Source: Hymenobacter metallicola (lineage in GTDB: Bacteria > Bacteroidota > Bacteroidia > Cytophagales > Hymenobacteraceae). Taken from it: 64,000 bases of DNA. The notes under the pieces were generated by a model. That model saw only the letters and a list, made by a program, of their open reading frames with translations. It had not been told where the DNA came from and did not search any database. Location: positions 682,001 through 746,000 of the forward strand of contig NZ_SRMB01000001.1 of NCBI RefSeq assembly GCF_004745645.1, read 5' to 3'. Each line of letters begins with the position of its first letter. The stretch's first letter is position 1. Shown one piece after another: positions 14,907 through 24,086 of this stretch. Both the position numbers and the translations under genes were made by a program.

Positions 14907-17096
14907 ATGGCAATTCTTCGCTTTAAAGCTCTCGAGCTAGTTGACCAGCGTAAGCCGCTGGCCGTTGTTTCTTCCGATGAGCGCCGCTCCGACAGCTTCG
15001 GCAAGAACGTATTCAACCTGGACGCCATGCGCGCTACCATGCCGGGTGAGTACTTCAAAAAGCTCCAAGCCGCCATTAAACAGGGCTCACCTGTAGAACG
15101 CTCGGTAGCCGATGCGGTAGCTTCGGCCATGAAAACCTGGGCCATGGCCAAGGGCGCCACGCACTACACGCACTGGTTCCAGCCCCTGACGGGCTCCACG
15201 GCCGAGAAGCACGACTCCTTTTTCGATCTGAACTCCGACGGCCGCCCGGTCGAGAACTTTAAAGGTTCAGCGCTGGTGCAGCAGGAGCCCGATGCCTCCA
15301 GCTTCCCCAACGGCGGCATCCGCAATACCTTCGAAGCCCGCGGCTATACTGCCTGGGATCCAACTTCCCCCGCCTTCATCATCGAAACGGCCGGTGCCAA
15401 GACCCTGTGCATTCCCACGATTTTCGTGGCCTACACCGGGGAGGCCCTCGACTACAAAGCCCCGCTGCTCAAGTCGCTGGCGGCTTTGGAACAGGCGGCC
15501 GTCGACGTATGCCAGTATTTCGACAAGGATGTGAACCGCGTGAGCACCACGCTAGGTATCGAGCAGGAATACTTTATCGTCGACAAGGCGCTGTTTGATG
15601 CTCGTCCCGACTTGGTAATGACCGGCCGCACCCTGTTTGGTCATGCTCCGGCCAAGGGCCAGCAGCTGGAAGACCACTATTTTGGCTCTATCCCGAGCCG
15701 GGTACACGCGTTCATGCTCGAGTTCGAGGAGGAAGCCAACCGCCTCGGCATTCCACTGCGCACCCGCCACAACGAAGTGGCCCCCAATCAGTTTGAGTGC
15801 GCCCCGACCTTCGAGGATGCCAACCTGGCCGTCGACCACAACCAGCTGCTCATGGACATCATGGACCGCGTGGCCGAAAAGCACAGTCTGAAGGTGCTGC
15901 TGCACGAGAAGCCTTTCTCGGGCGTCAACGGCTCGGGCAAGCATAACAACTGGGCCATGAGTACCGACACGGGGGTGAACCTGCTGGCGCCCGGCCGCCG
16001 GCCCAAGGAAAACCTGCAGTTCCTGGCTTTCTTCATCACGACTATCAAGGCTGTGCACCGCTACGGCGACTTGCTGCGCGCCAGCATTGCCTCGGCCTCG
16101 AACGACCACCGCCTCGGCGCCAACGAAGCCCCCCCGGCCATCATGTCGGTATTCGTGGGTTCGCAGCTGAACTCGGTGCTGGATGAGCTGGAGCGCACGG
16201 CCAAACTGCCGCTCGACAAAGGCGACAACATCTACCTCAAGCTCGGTATCGACAAGATTCCAGCCATCCTGCTCGACAACACCGACCGCAACCGTACCTC
16301 GCCCTTCGCCTTCACCGGCAACAAGTTCGAGTTCCGGGCCGTGGGTTCGTCGGCCAACTGCTCCTCGTCGATGACGGTGCTCAACACAATTGTAGCCGAT
16401 CAACTCATCGAGTTCAAGGAGTCCGTTGATGCTCTGATTGAGCAGGGCAAAAAGAAGGAAGTGGCTATTGTAGAGGTGTTGCGCGAGTACGTCATTAGCT
16501 CTAAGAATATCCGTTTCGAAGGCAACGGCTACTCCGACGAGTGGAAGGAAGAAGCCGCTAGCCGCGGTCTGAGCAACATCCCGACCACGCCCCAGGCCCT
16601 CGACGCCCTGGTGCGCGACGATGCTGCCGATTTGTTTGCCCGTCACAACATCTTCTCGCACGTGGAACTGCACGCCCGCCACGATATTTTGCTGGAAGAG
16701 TACATGAAGAAAATTCAGATTGAAAGCCGCGTAATGGGTGATTTGGCCGTAAACCATATCATTCCCACGGCCGTAGCGTACCAGACCAAGCTGATTACCA
16801 ACGTACGCGGCCTGCGCGAACTGGGCCTCGACGACGAGCTGTCGCAGGTGACGGTGGATACTATCAAAGCAATTTCGCGCCACATTTCGACCATCAAAAC
16901 CCAAGTGGATGAGATGATCAATGCCCGCAAAGTGGCCAACAAGATTGAGGATACCCGGGAGCGTGCCATTGCGTACTGCGACACGGTTAAAACGCATTTC
17001 GACACCATCCGCCGCTCCGTCGACAAGCTGGAGCTGATGGTAGCCGATGAGGACTGGCCTTTGGTAAAGTACCGCGAACTTCTGTTCCGGCACTAA
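14907..17096 (+). CDS. glnN: Glutamine synthetase type III
   Basis: Condenses ammonia and glutamate to glutamine with ATP; the main ammonium-assimilating enzyme of many Bacteroidota. The 729-aa length, far longer than type I, and the N-terminal region with FGKNVFN and THYTHWFQPLTG identify the GSIII class. Catalytic-core signatures visible include LGIEQEYFIVD (metal ligands), HNEVAPNQFE, VNGSGKHNNWAMST and NRTSPFAFTGNKFEFR. It stands alone behind a good consensus promoter and ahead of a terminator. No adjacent PII or NtrC gene is present. Confidence 0.97.
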   Translation: MAILRFKALELVDQRKPLAVVSSDERRSDSFGKNVFNLDAMRATMPGEYFKKLQAAIKQGSPVERSVADAVASAMKTWAMAKGATHYTHWFQPLTGSTAEKHDSFFDLNSDGRPVENFKGSALVQQEPDASSFPNGGIRNTFEARGYTAWDPTSPAFIIETAGAKTLCIPTIFVAYTGEALDYKAPLLKSLAALEQAAVDVCQYFDKDVNRVSTTLGIEQEYFIVDKALFDARPDLVMTGRTLFGHAPAKGQQLEDHYFGSIPSRVHAFMLEFEEEANRLGIPLRTRHNEVAPNQFECAPTFEDANLAVDHNQLLMDIMDRVAEKHSLKVLLHEKPFSGVNGSGKHNNWAMSTDTGVNLLAPGRRPKENLQFLAFFITTIKAVHRYGDLLRASIASASNDHRLGANEAPPAIMSVFVGSQLNSVLDELERTAKLPLDKGDNIYLKLGIDKIPAILLDNTDRNRTSPFAFTGNKFEFRAVGSSANCSSSMTVLNTIVADQLIEFKESVDALIEQGKKKEVAIVEVLREYVISSKNIRFEGNGYSDEWKEEAASRGLSNIPTTPQALDALVRDDAADLFARHNIFSHVELHARHDILLEEYMKKIQIESRVMGDLAVNHIIPTAVAYQTKLITNVRGLRELGLDDELSQVTVDTIKAISRHISTIKTQVDEMINARKVANKIEDTRERAIAYCDTVKTHFDTIRRSVDKLELMVADEDWPLVKYRELLFRH

Positions 17097-17157
17097 GTCC
17101 AGAGGTTAGAATCAGACCGGAGTTGGGTGGGAATTTTCTCCGGTTTCTGATTTCACT

Positions 17158-17186
17158 AAAGCCGTTCCGGGTGGGGCGGCTTTTTT
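17158..17186 (+). terminator. Intrinsic terminator of glnN
   Basis: AAAGCCG pairs with CGGCTTT around a 12-nt loop and runs into a T tract, 61 nt after the stop. A second imperfect hairpin (ATCAGA...TCTGAT) lies just before it. Confidence 0.75.
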
Positions 17187-17205
17187 GTGTTTTAGGCCTA
17201 GCGCA

Positions 17206-17265
17206 GCTTCGGTAGATTTATCGCGCGCCACAGGCGCGCGGGTTTCGGTGGCGGCGCTACCGAGC
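17206..17265. other. Nested hairpin, possible structured RNA
   Basis: An outer stem GCTTCGGTAG/CTACCGAGC (9 bp with one bulged T) encloses a perfect 8-bp hairpin CGCGCGCC-ACA-GGCGCGCG. It lies in the 517-bp stretch between glnN and the next gene. It is not followed by a T tract, so it is not an ordinary terminator. It may be a small RNA, a repeat family member or chance in GC-rich DNA. Confidence 0.35.
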
Positions 17266-17411
17266 GGAGTGTACGTTCTGGAAGTCGGCCCAGAGACAAA
17301 ACAGAGCTTTTCGGCTTATTAAGCCAGTAGCTTCCTGCAAAATAGGCGAAACAATAAGCTGTGTCAGGTACCCAGGAGGCGGGTAGCTACGTATCTTATG
17401 GCCCATATTTC

Positions 17412-17457
17412 TTCAACACAAGAACCCCCAACATCCATCGGGGCTTCTTGTGTTGAA
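17412..17457. repeat. 17-bp inverted repeat with 11-nt loop
   Basis: TTCAACACAAGAACCCC (17412-17428) is repeated inverted at 17440-17457 with a single bulged C. It has no T tract. Short frames through it, including one ending at 17604 with the fragment MVTYDVEKWQQDLQ, have no support as genes. Confidence 0.75.
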
Positions 17458-17613
17458 ATCTGTTCGTTAGTTACCTTCCGCACCGCACCTAAGTTGTTCT
17501 ATTTAGGTCCTTTGCCAAAAATTATGGTGACCTATGATGTTGAAAAGTGGCAACAAGACTTGCAAAAGCCCGCAACATATAGGCAGCAAAGCCAAAACAA
17601 ATAGGTCATTCCG

Positions 17614-17820
17614 CTAGTCGGCCCGTGAGTCTGCTACCGTTATGGTATCGTTACCGGCTGGGGCCGGGGTTTGCTTGGGAGCTGGGAAAGGGCCTGGTGC
17701 GGTAGGCTTTTTACCGAAAAGGGCCAGCAGAATTACGATAATAGCCAGAACGACCAAGCCATTTTTGCTGGAAATAGAAACCCCGGCTACGTGCGGGGCG
17801 GGAGTTGGGCGCTGGGGCAT
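17614..17820 (-). CDS. Small single-span membrane protein, unknown function
   Basis: A 68-aa protein with one confident transmembrane segment (NGLVVLAIIVILLALFG, residues about 20-36) flanked by Pro-rich soluble ends. It follows the carboxylesterase on the same strand after a 28-nt gap and is probably the last gene of that operon. No family is recognised. It could be spurious, but the clean hydrophobic helix and operon position support it. Confidence 0.5.
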   Translation of the reverse strand: MPQRPTPAPHVAGVSISSKNGLVVLAIIVILLALFGKKPTAPGPFPAPKQTPAPAGNDTITVADSRAD

Positions 17821-17848
17821 AGAGTGAAGAGAAGAATGGCGAGTAAAA

Positions 17849-19180
17849 CTACACTTGCTCCACCGTCAGCACATCCGGTATGGATAGATGGGCGGGTAAC
17901 TCCCCAGTGCGGGCAAAATCGGCCCACAGCTGGCGTACTTGGCGGCCCGCCTGGTGAATCTGCTCCCAGGTGGAGTTGGCCAGCAGGGGAGTGGCCGCCC
18001 AACTGGCCTGGGTGCCTAGCAATAAGGGTAAATCCACGGTGTGGGCCGCGCCAAACGTGTCGCCGGCGGGCCGGAACACCACTGAAAACAGGAAAGCCCG
18101 CCCGCCGGCCCGGGCGTGCCGCTGGGCAAAGGCTTGGGCGGGGGCCAGGTAAATGCGCTTGGAGGTAGCCCCGACCAGCAGCTGCGTCAGCGGGGCGCCG
18201 AGCAGGGGAAGGCGGGGTAGCCACCGCAGCTTGGGCTCAATAACGGCAAAGAACCGGGTTTCTTCCCTCGTTGCCCCAATCAGGACGTCCACGCTGGGGG
18301 CCACAGCCTGCCACGCCTGGTCTAGTTCGGCCTCCGCCGGCAAGGGATAAGCTCCGTACTGGGTGCCGAAGGGCATTCCGCTCTTCAGCCCAAACCGGCG
18401 CACGGCTTTCGTCACACTACTCTCCCGGGCCAGTATTTCCGCTACCGGAGCAGTAGGCGGAAGCCTACCCGCCGCCTGGAGCATGACCTGAACCATGCGT
18501 TGGCGGTTGGGCGCCAGCCCGAGCGGAGCACTATGCATAATCACGCGCCGGAACAAGCCTGCCGTCCCCTCAGCCACCATCAGGTGAGCTATGGCGTCGG
18601 CCCCGGAGGAATGGCCCAACAGGGTTACCCGCCCGGGGTTGCCGCCAAACGCAGCAATATTGCGTTGCACCCAGCGGAGCGCTTCTCGCAGGTCCAGCAG
18701 GCCCAGGTTCGGCGGCGTGCCACTGGGGCTGCCTAAAAATCCCAAGAGTCCGAGCCGGTAGGTAACGGCCACGAATACCACCCGCTGCTCCGTAACGAGG
18801 GCCGCGGGGTCGTAGAGCGGCACGTCGCCCGCTCCGGTTACATACGAGCCCCCGTGCACCCACACCAGAACCGGCAATACTTCTTCCGGCGGTCGGTCGG
18901 CCGGAACGGTGATGGAAAGCCGCAGACAATCCTCGTCGAACGTGGCATCGGTGTAGAAGTCGCCGAAGGCCAGGGCAAGGCGCGGGTCGGCTACCTGTGG
19001 GCAGGCCGGGGCCGGGGAAGTGGCCAGAATGGGCTCCGCCGCGGCGGGCTCAGGCTCGGGAAACTGGAACCGCTCGGCCCGGGCGTAGCGAATTCCCGAA
19101 GCTCGCACTACGGTGCCATCACGCCAGCCAATGATGCGGCCTGCCGGAGTCAGGAAGTGGGGCAAACTAGGGGGCTGCAT
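17849..19180 (-). CDS. Type-B carboxylesterase family protein
   Basis: A 443-aa alpha/beta hydrolase. The oxyanion-hole motif is VWVHGGSYVTGAG, the nucleophile elbow is GHSSGAD (family usual GESAGA), the acidic residue is likely in IGATREETRFF, and the His is in GAAHTVDLPLLLG. All three catalytic positions are therefore present. No signal peptide is seen, so it is probably cytoplasmic. Its start overlaps the stop of the upstream dehydrogenase by one base (TGATG), which indicates translational coupling. Natural substrate unknown. Confidence 0.82.
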   Translation of the reverse strand: MQPPSLPHFLTPAGRIIGWRDGTVVRASGIRYARAERFQFPEPEPAAAEPILATSPAPACPQVADPRLALAFGDFYTDATFDEDCLRLSITVPADRPPEEVLPVLVWVHGGSYVTGAGDVPLYDPAALVTEQRVVFVAVTYRLGLLGFLGSPSGTPPNLGLLDLREALRWVQRNIAAFGGNPGRVTLLGHSSGADAIAHLMVAEGTAGLFRRVIMHSAPLGLAPNRQRMVQVMLQAAGRLPPTAPVAEILARESSVTKAVRRFGLKSGMPFGTQYGAYPLPAEAELDQAWQAVAPSVDVLIGATREETRFFAVIEPKLRWLPRLPLLGAPLTQLLVGATSKRIYLAPAQAFAQRHARAGGRAFLFSVVFRPAGDTFGAAHTVDLPLLLGTQASWAATPLLANSTWEQIHQAGRQVRQLWADFARTGELPAHLSIPDVLTVEQV

Positions 19181-20040
19181 CAGTGGCCGCTCAAGTGCTT
19201 GAGAACCGCAATGACATCTTCGTCGCCCAGGGCGGGCAGAGCCTCCTGAAAGGTGTGGTGCACGACCTCGCTCATGGGGGTGCCCAGGCCTTCGGCTTTA
19301 GCCAGCCGCAGGTCCTTGGCCAGCAGTTTCAGGGCAAAGGCCGCCTGGTAGTTGTCGGCCAGGATGGCCTCGCCCTTGAGCTTGGCAAAAACGTTGCCCA
19401 TGGCGCTGTTGGCAATGAGCGTGTGCAGGTCCTGCGCTTTCAAGCCCTGTTGCTGAGCGAAGAGAAAAGTTTCGGCCAGCCCCTGGGCGTGGAAAGCCAG
19501 CAAGGTGTTCATGGCTAGCTTGGCCCGGTTGCCGTTGCCGGGCGCTCCGAGGTGGAGGGCCAGCTTACCCAGGTGTTCAAACAGGGGAGAAGCTAGGGAA
19601 AATGCCTGCTCCTGGCCGCCCACCATGATGACGAGTTGCCCGCCCTCGGCCTGCTTGACGCTGCCCGATACCGGCGCGTCCAGGTAGGTATGGCCCTGGG
19701 CCTGACTCAGGGCGGCTAGCTCCTGGCTGATGCCCGGGGAAACCGTACTCATGTTTATCAGCAACTTGCCCGTTGCCGGGGCCTGCAGCAAGCCTTGCGG
19801 GCCGGTAAACAACTCGCGCACCGCCTGATCATCCGACACAATCAAAAACACGATGTCGACCTGCGGAAGCAGGGCGGCCGGCGAATCAGTTGTGGTGGCG
19901 CCCAGTGCCCGCAACGCCTCGGTTTTGTCTTTGCTGCGGTTATAAACCGTGAGCGGGTAACCAGCCGCTAGCAGGCGGCGCGACATGGGCAGGCCCATTG
20001 TGCCTAGGCCAATCCAACCGACGGGGGAGAGAGAATTCAT
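19180..20040 (-). CDS. NAD(P)-dependent beta-hydroxyacid dehydrogenase (3-hydroxyisobutyrate dehydrogenase family)
   Basis: A 286-aa protein with the N-terminal Rossmann motif GLGTMGLPM (residues 11-19), the NRSKDK loop after beta-2 that suggests NADP preference, the substrate-binding DAPVSGSVKQAEGG motif, and the catalytic Lys in NRAKLAMN. It is the first gene of a three-gene operon with the carboxylesterase and a small membrane protein. Likely substrates are small beta-hydroxyacids or short aldehydes, as for glyoxylate/succinic-semialdehyde reductases; the sequence does not decide. Confidence 0.88.
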   Translation of the reverse strand: MNSLSPVGWIGLGTMGLPMSRRLLAAGYPLTVYNRSKDKTEALRALGATTTDSPAALLPQVDIVFLIVSDDQAVRELFTGPQGLLQAPATGKLLINMSTVSPGISQELAALSQAQGHTYLDAPVSGSVKQAEGGQLVIMVGGQEQAFSLASPLFEHLGKLALHLGAPGNGNRAKLAMNTLLAFHAQGLAETFLFAQQQGLKAQDLHTLIANSAMGNVFAKLKGEAILADNYQAAFALKLLAKDLRLAKAEGLGTPMSEVVHHTFQEALPALGDEDVIAVLKHLSGH

Positions 20041-20116
20041 GAGGGGTACTAGCGTGAAGTGAGGAAATCGAGGTTGGCTATACTGCCAAGCCTGAATTTG
20101 GTTGGCCGCCGGCCAG

Positions 20117-20124
20117 CAAACTTA
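20117..20124 (-). promoter_or_regulatory. -7 promoter element for the dehydrogenase operon
   Basis: Plus-strand CAAACTTA is TAAGTTTG on the minus strand, a full TAnnTTTG match, 76 nt upstream of the start at 20040. Confidence 0.45.
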
Positions 20125-20312
20125 TTCGGGGCAGCGCCTTCCGGCTCGTGGCCCGGGCACGCATAGCTACGGGTAGGTAGCCCCGCTCGGGAGTAACGGC
20201 CAGCTGCTGGGGGTATTAAGCAACTTCCGGATAAGGAGTTTACGCGCCGGCCAGTAGGTGCTTGCGTGGTTTGGTGCTACCTTCGAGAAGGGTAGCAGAA
20301 ATAAGTAGTAAG

Positions 20313-20741
20313 ATGTACACTGACAAAAATACAGTTGTGGATAGCCTGGGCGAGGCAGGGTGGCCAGCGGAACAAGGAGCTGTGGCCGATAAGCAAAAGA
20401 GGCTGGATGGGGCCATGGTGGCTACCGCCGCCAAGCTGATTCCCCTGCTGGAATTGCTTGAAAGAATACGGCCTCATATGGCCAATGATTCAGTTTTTAC
20501 ATCCCGGCGCGAGAAAATCAACGCTCAAATGGCCCTGGCTCAGAAGCTGCTACTGACTGATAAGCCCAAGCGCGAGGCCATCGTGGAGGCATTCAAGATG
20601 CTGAGCGAGTTTGTGCGGGAGGAGTCGCGGGAGGTAAGCAAGGACGAAGTGAAAGAATCCACCAAGCGGTTTGTGCGGCTTACGCTCAAGGCGGCCCCCG
20701 ATTTAATTCGGGTGGCGCATACGGCGGGGCTTTTTTCCTGA
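20313..20741 (+). CDS. Hypothetical cytoplasmic protein
   Basis: A 142-aa, largely helical protein starting MYTDKNTVVDSLGEAG. The longer reading frame opens 51 nt upstream without a good start. Charged helices (SRREKINAQMALAQKLLL, EFVREESREVSKDEVKES) predominate and no domain or motif is recognised. It is alone on its strand, bounded by divergent and AT-rich intergenic DNA. Confidence 0.55.
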   Translation: MYTDKNTVVDSLGEAGWPAEQGAVADKQKRLDGAMVATAAKLIPLLELLERIRPHMANDSVFTSRREKINAQMALAQKLLLTDKPKREAIVEAFKMLSEFVREESREVSKDEVKESTKRFVRLTLKAAPDLIRVAHTAGLFS

Positions 20742-21354
20742 CCTTTCCTCCGTAGCTGGCTAATCGCTACCTGCCTTGGCGGCCCGGCGGGGGAGGAATC
20801 CCGCCGGTGCTGGTTATATGATTAAGAAGGGGTAGATGCATAATAATAGGAATATTACATTTATTTATATTAATATTTTGAAGTTAAATTTAATTATCGC
20901 TAATATTAATCATGTTAAATATAAGCATAGTACACGGCGGGCCTTATAACAACCCCAGCCGAAGTGTGACCCGGAGCCCGGGCCACTGATTCTCTACATG
21001 CGGTGAAGAATAAGCCTTGATCTGCTGGCGCTTCCCCGAAGCGGATAGGCGAAGCGTACCCACTGTGATTTTTAAGTGCTTGAACTGACAGCAGATAGAT
21101 TTTCGGCTGCCGGTTCGGCTACTCTTTTCCGGTGCTCTTGCTCCAGGTGTCCGTCCCACCTGCTAAGAGTCCATACCGAGGTCCTGTCCGCCGAAAACTC
21201 ATTCGAGTTTTTGCCGGCACTACTTGCCTGTTGCCTGGGCAAGTCTGGTTGCGACCAGGTTGCGGCCACCTTCTGCGCTTGACTAAGCTCCTGAAGAGCT
21301 TAGCCTCTGTTCATGTTCCTTACTATTCCCAACCCCATCCTACCCCAAGCCCTA
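20742..21354. other. Gene-free stretch with an AT-rich island
   Basis: No credible gene is visible in these 613 bp. Positions about 20815-20935 are strikingly AT-rich (runs such as ATTTATTTATATTAATATT) against the GC-rich surroundings. The right part contains a short palindrome at 21283-21303. A TTG-initiated 68-codon frame at 21076 is Cys-rich but unconvincing. Confidence 0.6.
21283..21303. repeat. Short palindrome upstream of the metalloprotease
   Basis: CTAAGCTC and GAGCTTAG form a perfect 8-bp inverted repeat with a 5-nt loop, about 50 nt before the metalloprotease start. It could be an operator or an RNA hairpin. Confidence 0.5.
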
Positions 21355-24009
21355 ATGACTATGAAACAGATTTGCACCATGTTCTTCGTCAGTTGCCTGT
21401 GCCTGTGGCTCAGCCCCGTTTCGCGGGTACTGGCCCAGACTACCTCTGTGGAAGTTCCCGCCAAGGCAAGCCTGCAGCTGGGTTCGGCTGCTTCCGTTAC
21501 CGCCGCATTCCGGCAGAAAGCCCAGGCCGTGGCCGGCCGGCCCAGCACCCTTCGCCAGCAAGTGCCCGGTGGGTCGGCTTTGGCGCTAAACCTGAAATCC
21601 AGCAAGCAGGAAGGTGCGGCCGAGCTGTTTTTTGGCGACGTGGCCGGGGCCGCACACAGCAGTTTCTACGTCAAAGTTGTGGGTGCGCAGGTGACGGGTG
21701 AAATCGTGATGCGCGACCAGAAGAAGTATTACAGCTTCACCTCCCGGCCCGATGGGGTGGTGTACCTGGAAGAAAAAGATATTGATAAGATACTCTGCGT
21801 GACCTACGACCAGGCCCAGGGCGAGCAGCCGGTATCCGACCCGTCGGCGGCCTCCCGCGCCGCGGCCATCCCCGTGCTCGAAAGCCTGCCCGGCGCCGGG
21901 GCGGTAGTGTACCTCGACCTGGACGGGCAGACGGTTTCGGGCACGCTCTGGAACACGAATTTCAACGGCGGGGCTCCCATCGTGGCCGCCCCTTCGTCCC
22001 TGACGGAAGCCCAGATTCTGGCGGTCTGGAAGATTATGGCCGAAGATTTCCGGCCTTTTGCCCTGAACGTTACGACCAATGAGGCCGTGTTCAACAGTGC
22101 CCCCATCAACCGGCGCATGCGGGTTATTTTCACTCCCACCAACTATTTCTACCCCGGGGCCGGGGGAGTAGCCTACCTGAACTCCTTTATCTGGGGCGGC
22201 ACCTCGCGCGGGGAAACGCCCTGCTGGGTGTGGAACTCCGGCATCATCGGGGCCGGGGAAGCGGGTTCCCACGAAGTCGGTCATACGCTGTCTTTGTCAC
22301 ACGACGGACGCACCACGCCGTCCGAGGCCTACTTCCAAGGGCAGGAATCCTGGGCCCCCATTATGGGCGTGGGCTACTACCGGCCCGTGGTGCAGTGGAG
22401 CAAAGGCGAGTACCCTAACGCCAATAACACGGAGGATGACTTGCTGAAAATCACCACCCTGAACGGCTTCACCTACCGCGGCGACGACCACGGCAATACC
22501 AGCGCCGGCGCCACGGCGCTGAGCGTCAGCGGGGCCGGCGTGATTGCGGCCTCCAACCAGGGCGTAATCACGACGCGAACTGATGTCGACGTGTTTTCCT
22601 TTACCACCAGCGGCGGCACCGTAACGCTGAACGTGAATCCCAACCCGGATTATCCCAACCTGGACATTGCCCTGGTGCTGCGTAACTCGGCCAACGCCGT
22701 CGTCGCATCCGCCGACCCGGCCGGGTTGAATGCCTCTATTTCGCAGGCTCTGCCCGCCGGTACCTACTATCTGCAGATTGATGGGGTGCAGGGCGCCCTG
22801 GGCGCCAACTCCGACTATGCCTCGCTGGGCGCCTACTTCATTTCGGGCACCGTGCCCAGCAACGTGGCTCCTACCGTGAGCATTACCTCACCGGTTTCGG
22901 GCGCTACGTTTATTGCCCCGGCTACCATTAACATTGCCGCTACGGCTACCGACGCCAACGGCACCGTGGCCAAAGTGGAGTTCTACAACGGCGCTACCCT
23001 GCTGGGCGAAGACCTAACGGCCCCCTATACCTACAGCTGGACGGGCGTAGCGGCCGGTACCTACACCCTGACGACCAAAGCCACCGACAACAACGGGGCG
23101 GCTACTACCTCGGCGGGCGTAACTGTGACGGTGAACGAAAACGTGGCCCCAACCGTGAGCATTACGGCTCCTGCCTCGGGCGCTTCCTACTTCGCCCCGG
23201 CCACCATCAACATTGCCGCTACGGCGGCCGATGTGGACGGCACGGTGACCAAGGTGGAGTTCTACAGCGGCGCTACCAAAATCGGGGAAGACCTGACCGC
23301 GCCCTATACCTACAGCTGGGTGGGCGTGCCCGTGGGCAGCTACAGTCTCACGGCCAAAGCCACCGACAGCAACGACGCCACCACCACGTCGGCGCCGGTG
23401 TTGGTCAGCGTGACGGTGGATACCAACATTCCGCCGAAAGTGGCTATTGCGCAGCCGCGCACCGGGGCCAGCTTCACGGCCCCGGCTACCATCAAAATTG
23501 AGGCTATTGCCTTCGACGCCGACGGCACCGTGGCCAAAGTGGAGTTCTACAACGGGGCTACCAAAATCGGCGAGTCAATCGTGGCGGGGCCCGGCAGCAT
23601 CTATAGCTTCGTCTGGAGCGGCGTGGGAGCAGGCTCGTACACGCTCACGGCCCGGGCCATCGACAACAACAGCGGTTCCCGGTTCTCCACGCCGGTGGTT
23701 GTAACCGTTGGGGGAGGCACCGAGCTTATCCCGGTTAGTAGCGGGGTGGCCACTAGCGACGTGCAGGTATACCCGAACCCGGCTTCCGACGACCAGCTCA
23801 CCATTGCCGTGCAGGCCCCGGCCGAGCAGCAGCTGAGCCTGGCCTTGTTTAACGCGACGGGGCAGCGCGTGGCCTCGACCCAGCACAGCCTGAGCCTGGG
23901 CGACAACCAGGTGCGGATGTCTATTGCCACCCTGCCCAGCGGCCTGTATGTACTGGTCGGGCAGAAAGGGGCTGATACCTTCACCCAGCGGATCCTGATT
24001 GCGCACTAG
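21355..24009 (+). CDS. Secreted metzincin-type metalloprotease with Ig-like repeats and T9SS sorting domain
   Basis: An 884-aa exported protein. It has a signal peptide (MFFVSCLCLWLSPVSRVLAQ region) and a zinc-protease domain with HEVGHTLSLSH (H306, E307, H310, H316) and a likely Met-turn in PIMGVGYYRP. A pre-peptidase C-like beta domain follows (about 385-500), then three near-identical Ig-like repeats (about 505-785) of the form PTVSITxPxSGA...KVEFYNGAT...YTYSWxGV. The C-terminal type A sorting domain begins at VQVYPNPASDD and ends RILIAH. The T9SS would export it and attach it to the cell surface or release it. ATG at 21355 is chosen over 21313; 21361 is also possible. Confidence 0.9.
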   Translation: MTMKQICTMFFVSCLCLWLSPVSRVLAQTTSVEVPAKASLQLGSAASVTAAFRQKAQAVAGRPSTLRQQVPGGSALALNLKSSKQEGAAELFFGDVAGAAHSSFYVKVVGAQVTGEIVMRDQKKYYSFTSRPDGVVYLEEKDIDKILCVTYDQAQGEQPVSDPSAASRAAAIPVLESLPGAGAVVYLDLDGQTVSGTLWNTNFNGGAPIVAAPSSLTEAQILAVWKIMAEDFRPFALNVTTNEAVFNSAPINRRMRVIFTPTNYFYPGAGGVAYLNSFIWGGTSRGETPCWVWNSGIIGAGEAGSHEVGHTLSLSHDGRTTPSEAYFQGQESWAPIMGVGYYRPVVQWSKGEYPNANNTEDDLLKITTLNGFTYRGDDHGNTSAGATALSVSGAGVIAASNQGVITTRTDVDVFSFTTSGGTVTLNVNPNPDYPNLDIALVLRNSANAVVASADPAGLNASISQALPAGTYYLQIDGVQGALGANSDYASLGAYFISGTVPSNVAPTVSITSPVSGATFIAPATINIAATATDANGTVAKVEFYNGATLLGEDLTAPYTYSWTGVAAGTYTLTTKATDNNGAATTSAGVTVTVNENVAPTVSITAPASGASYFAPATINIAATAADVDGTVTKVEFYSGATKIGEDLTAPYTYSWVGVPVGSYSLTAKATDSNDATTTSAPVLVSVTVDTNIPPKVAIAQPRTGASFTAPATIKIEAIAFDADGTVAKVEFYNGATKIGESIVAGPGSIYSFVWSGVGAGSYTLTARAIDNNSGSRFSTPVVVTVGGGTELIPVSSGVATSDVQVYPNPASDDQLTIAVQAPAEQQLSLALFNATGQRVASTQHSLSLGDNQVRMSIATLPSGLYVLVGQKGADTFTQRILIAH

Positions 24010-24030
24010 CCCTGCAGGTATTCGTTTGGC

Positions 24031-24066
24031 AAAAAGCCCCGAAGTTGTTACTTCGGGGCTTTTTTT
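24031..24066. terminator. Bidirectional intrinsic terminator
   Basis: AAAAAGCCCCGAAG and its inverse CTTCGGGGCTTTTTT form a strong stem with a 6-7 nt loop, between convergent genes ending at 24009 and 24087. Confidence 0.9.
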
Positions 24067-24086
24067 GTGGAAGAAAAGCGGCTGGG

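Noticed and set aside
15552..17093. Long open frame (513 codons) on the minus strand across glnN
   Set aside because: It is antisense to a certain gene; codon bias of GC-rich genes keeps the opposite frame open. Its translation is low-information and repetitive.
17398..17604. 68-codon plus-strand frame starting MAHISSTQEPP
   Set aside because: The first third is the arms of a large inverted repeat, the frame has no family resemblance, and there is no promoter; not annotated as a gene.
21076..21282. Cys-rich 68-codon frame upstream of the metalloprotease
   Set aside because: Starts with TTG, has no signal peptide or motif, and looks like chance translation of GC-rich noncoding DNA.
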